The notes below the pieces were generated by a model. That model worked only from the letters and a program-made list of their open reading frames with translations, ran no database searches and was not told where the DNA came from. From positions 1-44,711 of the forward strand of contig JAJRTX010000207.1 in NCBI GenBank assembly GCA_021545665.1: 44,711 bases of DNA, in the 5' to 3' direction. The stretch is from Zetaproteobacteria bacterium. GTDB taxonomy: Bacteria; Pseudomonadota; Zetaproteobacteria; Mariprofundales; Mariprofundaceae. Below, piece after piece: positions 43,347 to 44,711 of the stretch. Within the stretch, counting starts at the first letter, position 1. The number at the start of each line of letters is the position of its first letter. The translations under genes were made by a program, and so were the position numbers.

Positions 43347-44453
43347 ATGGAATCATTTCGTTGGGATAAACATTTCATCACCGGTGTACTGGAAGTAGAC
43401 CGGGAACATCATCAACTGGTAGATATCTTTAATCAATTTGGCAGGCTTCTGGCTAGAAATGAACTGGAATTTGATGATATTGAGACCGTTTTTCAGAAAT
43501 TATCCAACTATGCTCAATATCATTTTCAAAATGAAGAAGCGCTGATGGTGCGAACAGGCATTGACAAGCGCCATCTGGACAATCACATCGACCTGCATCG
43601 AAATTTTTTGCAGGAAGTAACATCCATGCATGTCGGCTTCTCTCCTGATAATCCTGATGCAGCAAAACATCTGCTGGACTTTCTTACCCATTGGCTTGCT
43701 TATCATATTCTTGGTTCGGATCAAAATATGGCCAGACAAATGGAAGCCATCCAATCCGGAACAAGTCCGAATGAAGCCTATGAGACAGAGGAGCGGAACA
43801 GAGATAATGCTACAGAACCATTACTTGTTGCCCTCAATGGTCTGTTTCATCAGGTCTCAGCACGGAACAACGAACTGATTCAATTAAATCAATCCCTTGA
43901 GATGAAGATTACTGAACGTACCAGAGCCCTTTCGGAAGCTAATACTCACCTTGAAGAACTGGCTTTAACAGATGCCCTGACAGGACTTTCAAATCGCCGT
44001 TTTGCTCTACAGAAGCTCATCGATATGTGGGATGAATCTATAAAAGCTGAAACGCCTCTGGCTTGCATGATGATTGATGCAGACCATTTCAAAGAAGTTA
44101 ACGATACCTACGGCCATGATGCCGGAGATCTTGTGCTTTGTGAGTTAGCCAGAACACTTCAGGAAGCTGTCCGCAATGATGATATCGTATGCCGTCTGGG
44201 TGGTGATGAGTTTTTTATCATTTGCCCTGATACAGACATGGATGACGGAATGATTCTTGCCGAATTGACGCGTAAAGCAGTAACTGCACTTCGTGTACCA
44301 ACAGGTGACAGTGCCTGGCATGGCAGTGTCAGCATTGGACTGGCAGTCAGAGCTCCTGACATGAAAAACCATGAAGGTCTGATAAAAAGAGCTGATATGA
44401 GTGTTTATGAAGCCAAACGCGACGGGAAGAATTGCGTACGAACAATAAGCTAA
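43347..44453 (+). CDS. Bacteriohemerythrin-GGDEF diguanylate cyclase
   Basis: A 368-residue signalling protein. Residues 1-135 are a bacteriohemerythrin; the diiron ligands read H21, H59, E63, H80, H84, H120 and D125, all present. A helical linker, likely coiled coil (about 165-205), joins it to a GGDEF domain (206-368) with the active site RLGGDEFF (G285-F289) and an intact inhibitory RxxD site, RNDD (276-279), five residues ahead. It should make cyclic di-GMP under control of oxygen or redox state, as known for hemerythrin-GGDEF proteins. It is divergent from purH and followed by the IS21 end. No signal peptide; cytoplasmic. Confidence 0.92.
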   Translation: MESFRWDKHFITGVLEVDREHHQLVDIFNQFGRLLARNELEFDDIETVFQKLSNYAQYHFQNEEALMVRTGIDKRHLDNHIDLHRNFLQEVTSMHVGFSPDNPDAAKHLLDFLTHWLAYHILGSDQNMARQMEAIQSGTSPNEAYETEERNRDNATEPLLVALNGLFHQVSARNNELIQLNQSLEMKITERTRALSEANTHLEELALTDALTGLSNRRFALQKLIDMWDESIKAETPLACMMIDADHFKEVNDTYGHDAGDLVLCELARTLQEAVRNDDIVCRLGGDEFFIICPDTDMDDGMILAELTRKAVTALRVPTGDSAWHGSVSIGLAVRAPDMKNHEGLIKRADMSVYEAKRDGKNCVRTIS

Positions 44454-44588
44454 AGTCAGCCTTCATTTCTAATCATTACTGCACTTCGGTATTCCGAACC
44501 CATCAGGTTATCAAAAAAGCAGCCTGATTCGATGTTACTTCGTGAAAACAAAGCGATTAATTTAAAAGTTTTCTAAAAATAAGTGGCA
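44454..44588. other. Gap between the GGDEF gene and the IS21 element
   Basis: No gene seen. ATCAGG (near 44503) and CCTGAT (near 44524) can form a weak stem with a 15-base loop, which might end the GGDEF transcript, but no T-tract follows. Confidence 0.3.
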
Positions 44589-44711
44589 TGTGTTATTCAG
44601 CGTGCAAAATTGACCCCCTAGAGGGGCAAATCAGCGTCCAATTTTGACCCCCCTGTATCATCCCCAACTATTGATTTAGTTGGAGGTAAAAACAGGAGTG
44701 ATTACAGTGGA
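44589..44711 (+). mobile_element. Left end of an IS21-family element with the start of istA
   Basis: The end TGTGTTATTCAGCGTGCAAA begins near 44589 and is followed by two direct repeats, CAGCGTGCAAAATTGACCCC (44599-44618) and CAGCGTCCAATTTTGACCCC (44632-44651), 33 bp apart. Repeated 'cagcgt-caa--ttgacccc' units at the end are the transposase-binding sites typical of IS21 elements. An AGGAG at 44694-44698 stands 8 bases before GTG 44707, the likely first codon of istA, which then leaves the window. The exact terminal base is uncertain by two positions. Confidence 0.75.

Noticed and set aside
1..44711. tRNA, rRNA or CRISPR array
   Set aside because: No cloverleaf with a GTTCGA-type T-loop, no rRNA sequence and no regularly spaced repeats were found on reading through the window.

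Overview
The window looks like part of a chromosome from a Gram-negative, LPS-bearing proteobacterium. It carries Kdo and ADP-heptose pathway genes, an LptF exporter subunit, the DXP isoprenoid route, a homodimeric pyruvate dehydrogenase, a system II (ResB/CcsB) cytochrome c assembly pair and de novo purine genes. Lineage cannot be fixed from sequence alone; a beta-, gamma- or zetaproteobacterium would all fit. Both edges are insertion sequences: the tail of an IS30-type transposase (1-131) and the left end of an IS21-type element (about 44589 to the edge).

Region by region. 132-463 holds a 192-bp MITE-like element with 21-bp inverted ends. 464-10383 is an envelope-glycan island: a WaaE-like GT2, a GT4, a convergent lptF, a polyprenyl-phosphate-type GT2, two methyltransferases, a sugar-nucleotide epimerase, a polytopic membrane glycosyltransferase, the heptose-7-phosphate kinase and kdsB. 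10421-13734 holds a CysZ/EI24-like membrane protein, a DUF2007 protein, two very small membrane-protein genes, a START-domain protein and an exported protein of unknown function. 13822-19648 is the aceE-aceF-lpd operon. 20053-25349 holds an NnrS-like membrane protein and the xseB-ispA-dxs-tlyA run. 25346-27337 is galU-tsaB-phosphatase, and 27431-30400 is resB-ccsB. 30608-33555 holds purD (broken by a one-base frameshift), purE, a divergent tsaC-like gene and yjdM/phnA.

The most interesting part is 33600-41407, a seven-gene operon read on the minus strand: an XRE-cupin regulator followed by hyfB-hyfC-hyfE-hyfF-hyfG-hyfI homologues. The membrane proton-pump-like subunits keep their key charged residues and the small subunit keeps its four [4Fe-4S] cysteines. 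The large subunit has lost all four cysteines that bind the NiFe centre. No ferredoxin-type subunit, formate dehydrogenase or hydrogenase maturation gene is present in the window. This is a hydrogenase-related ion-translocating complex (Ehr type) with an unknown redox reaction, not a working formate hydrogenlyase. A sigma70-like promoter with two direct repeats 20 bp apart lies immediately before the regulator gene and predicts a nearly leaderless transcript, suggesting self-regulation of the whole operon.

The window closes with purH and a bacteriohemerythrin-GGDEF diguanylate cyclase with all predicted iron ligands, an intact active site and an intact inhibitory site, next to the IS21 end. 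By eye the LPS island is AT-richer and the hyf operon GC-richer than the rest.
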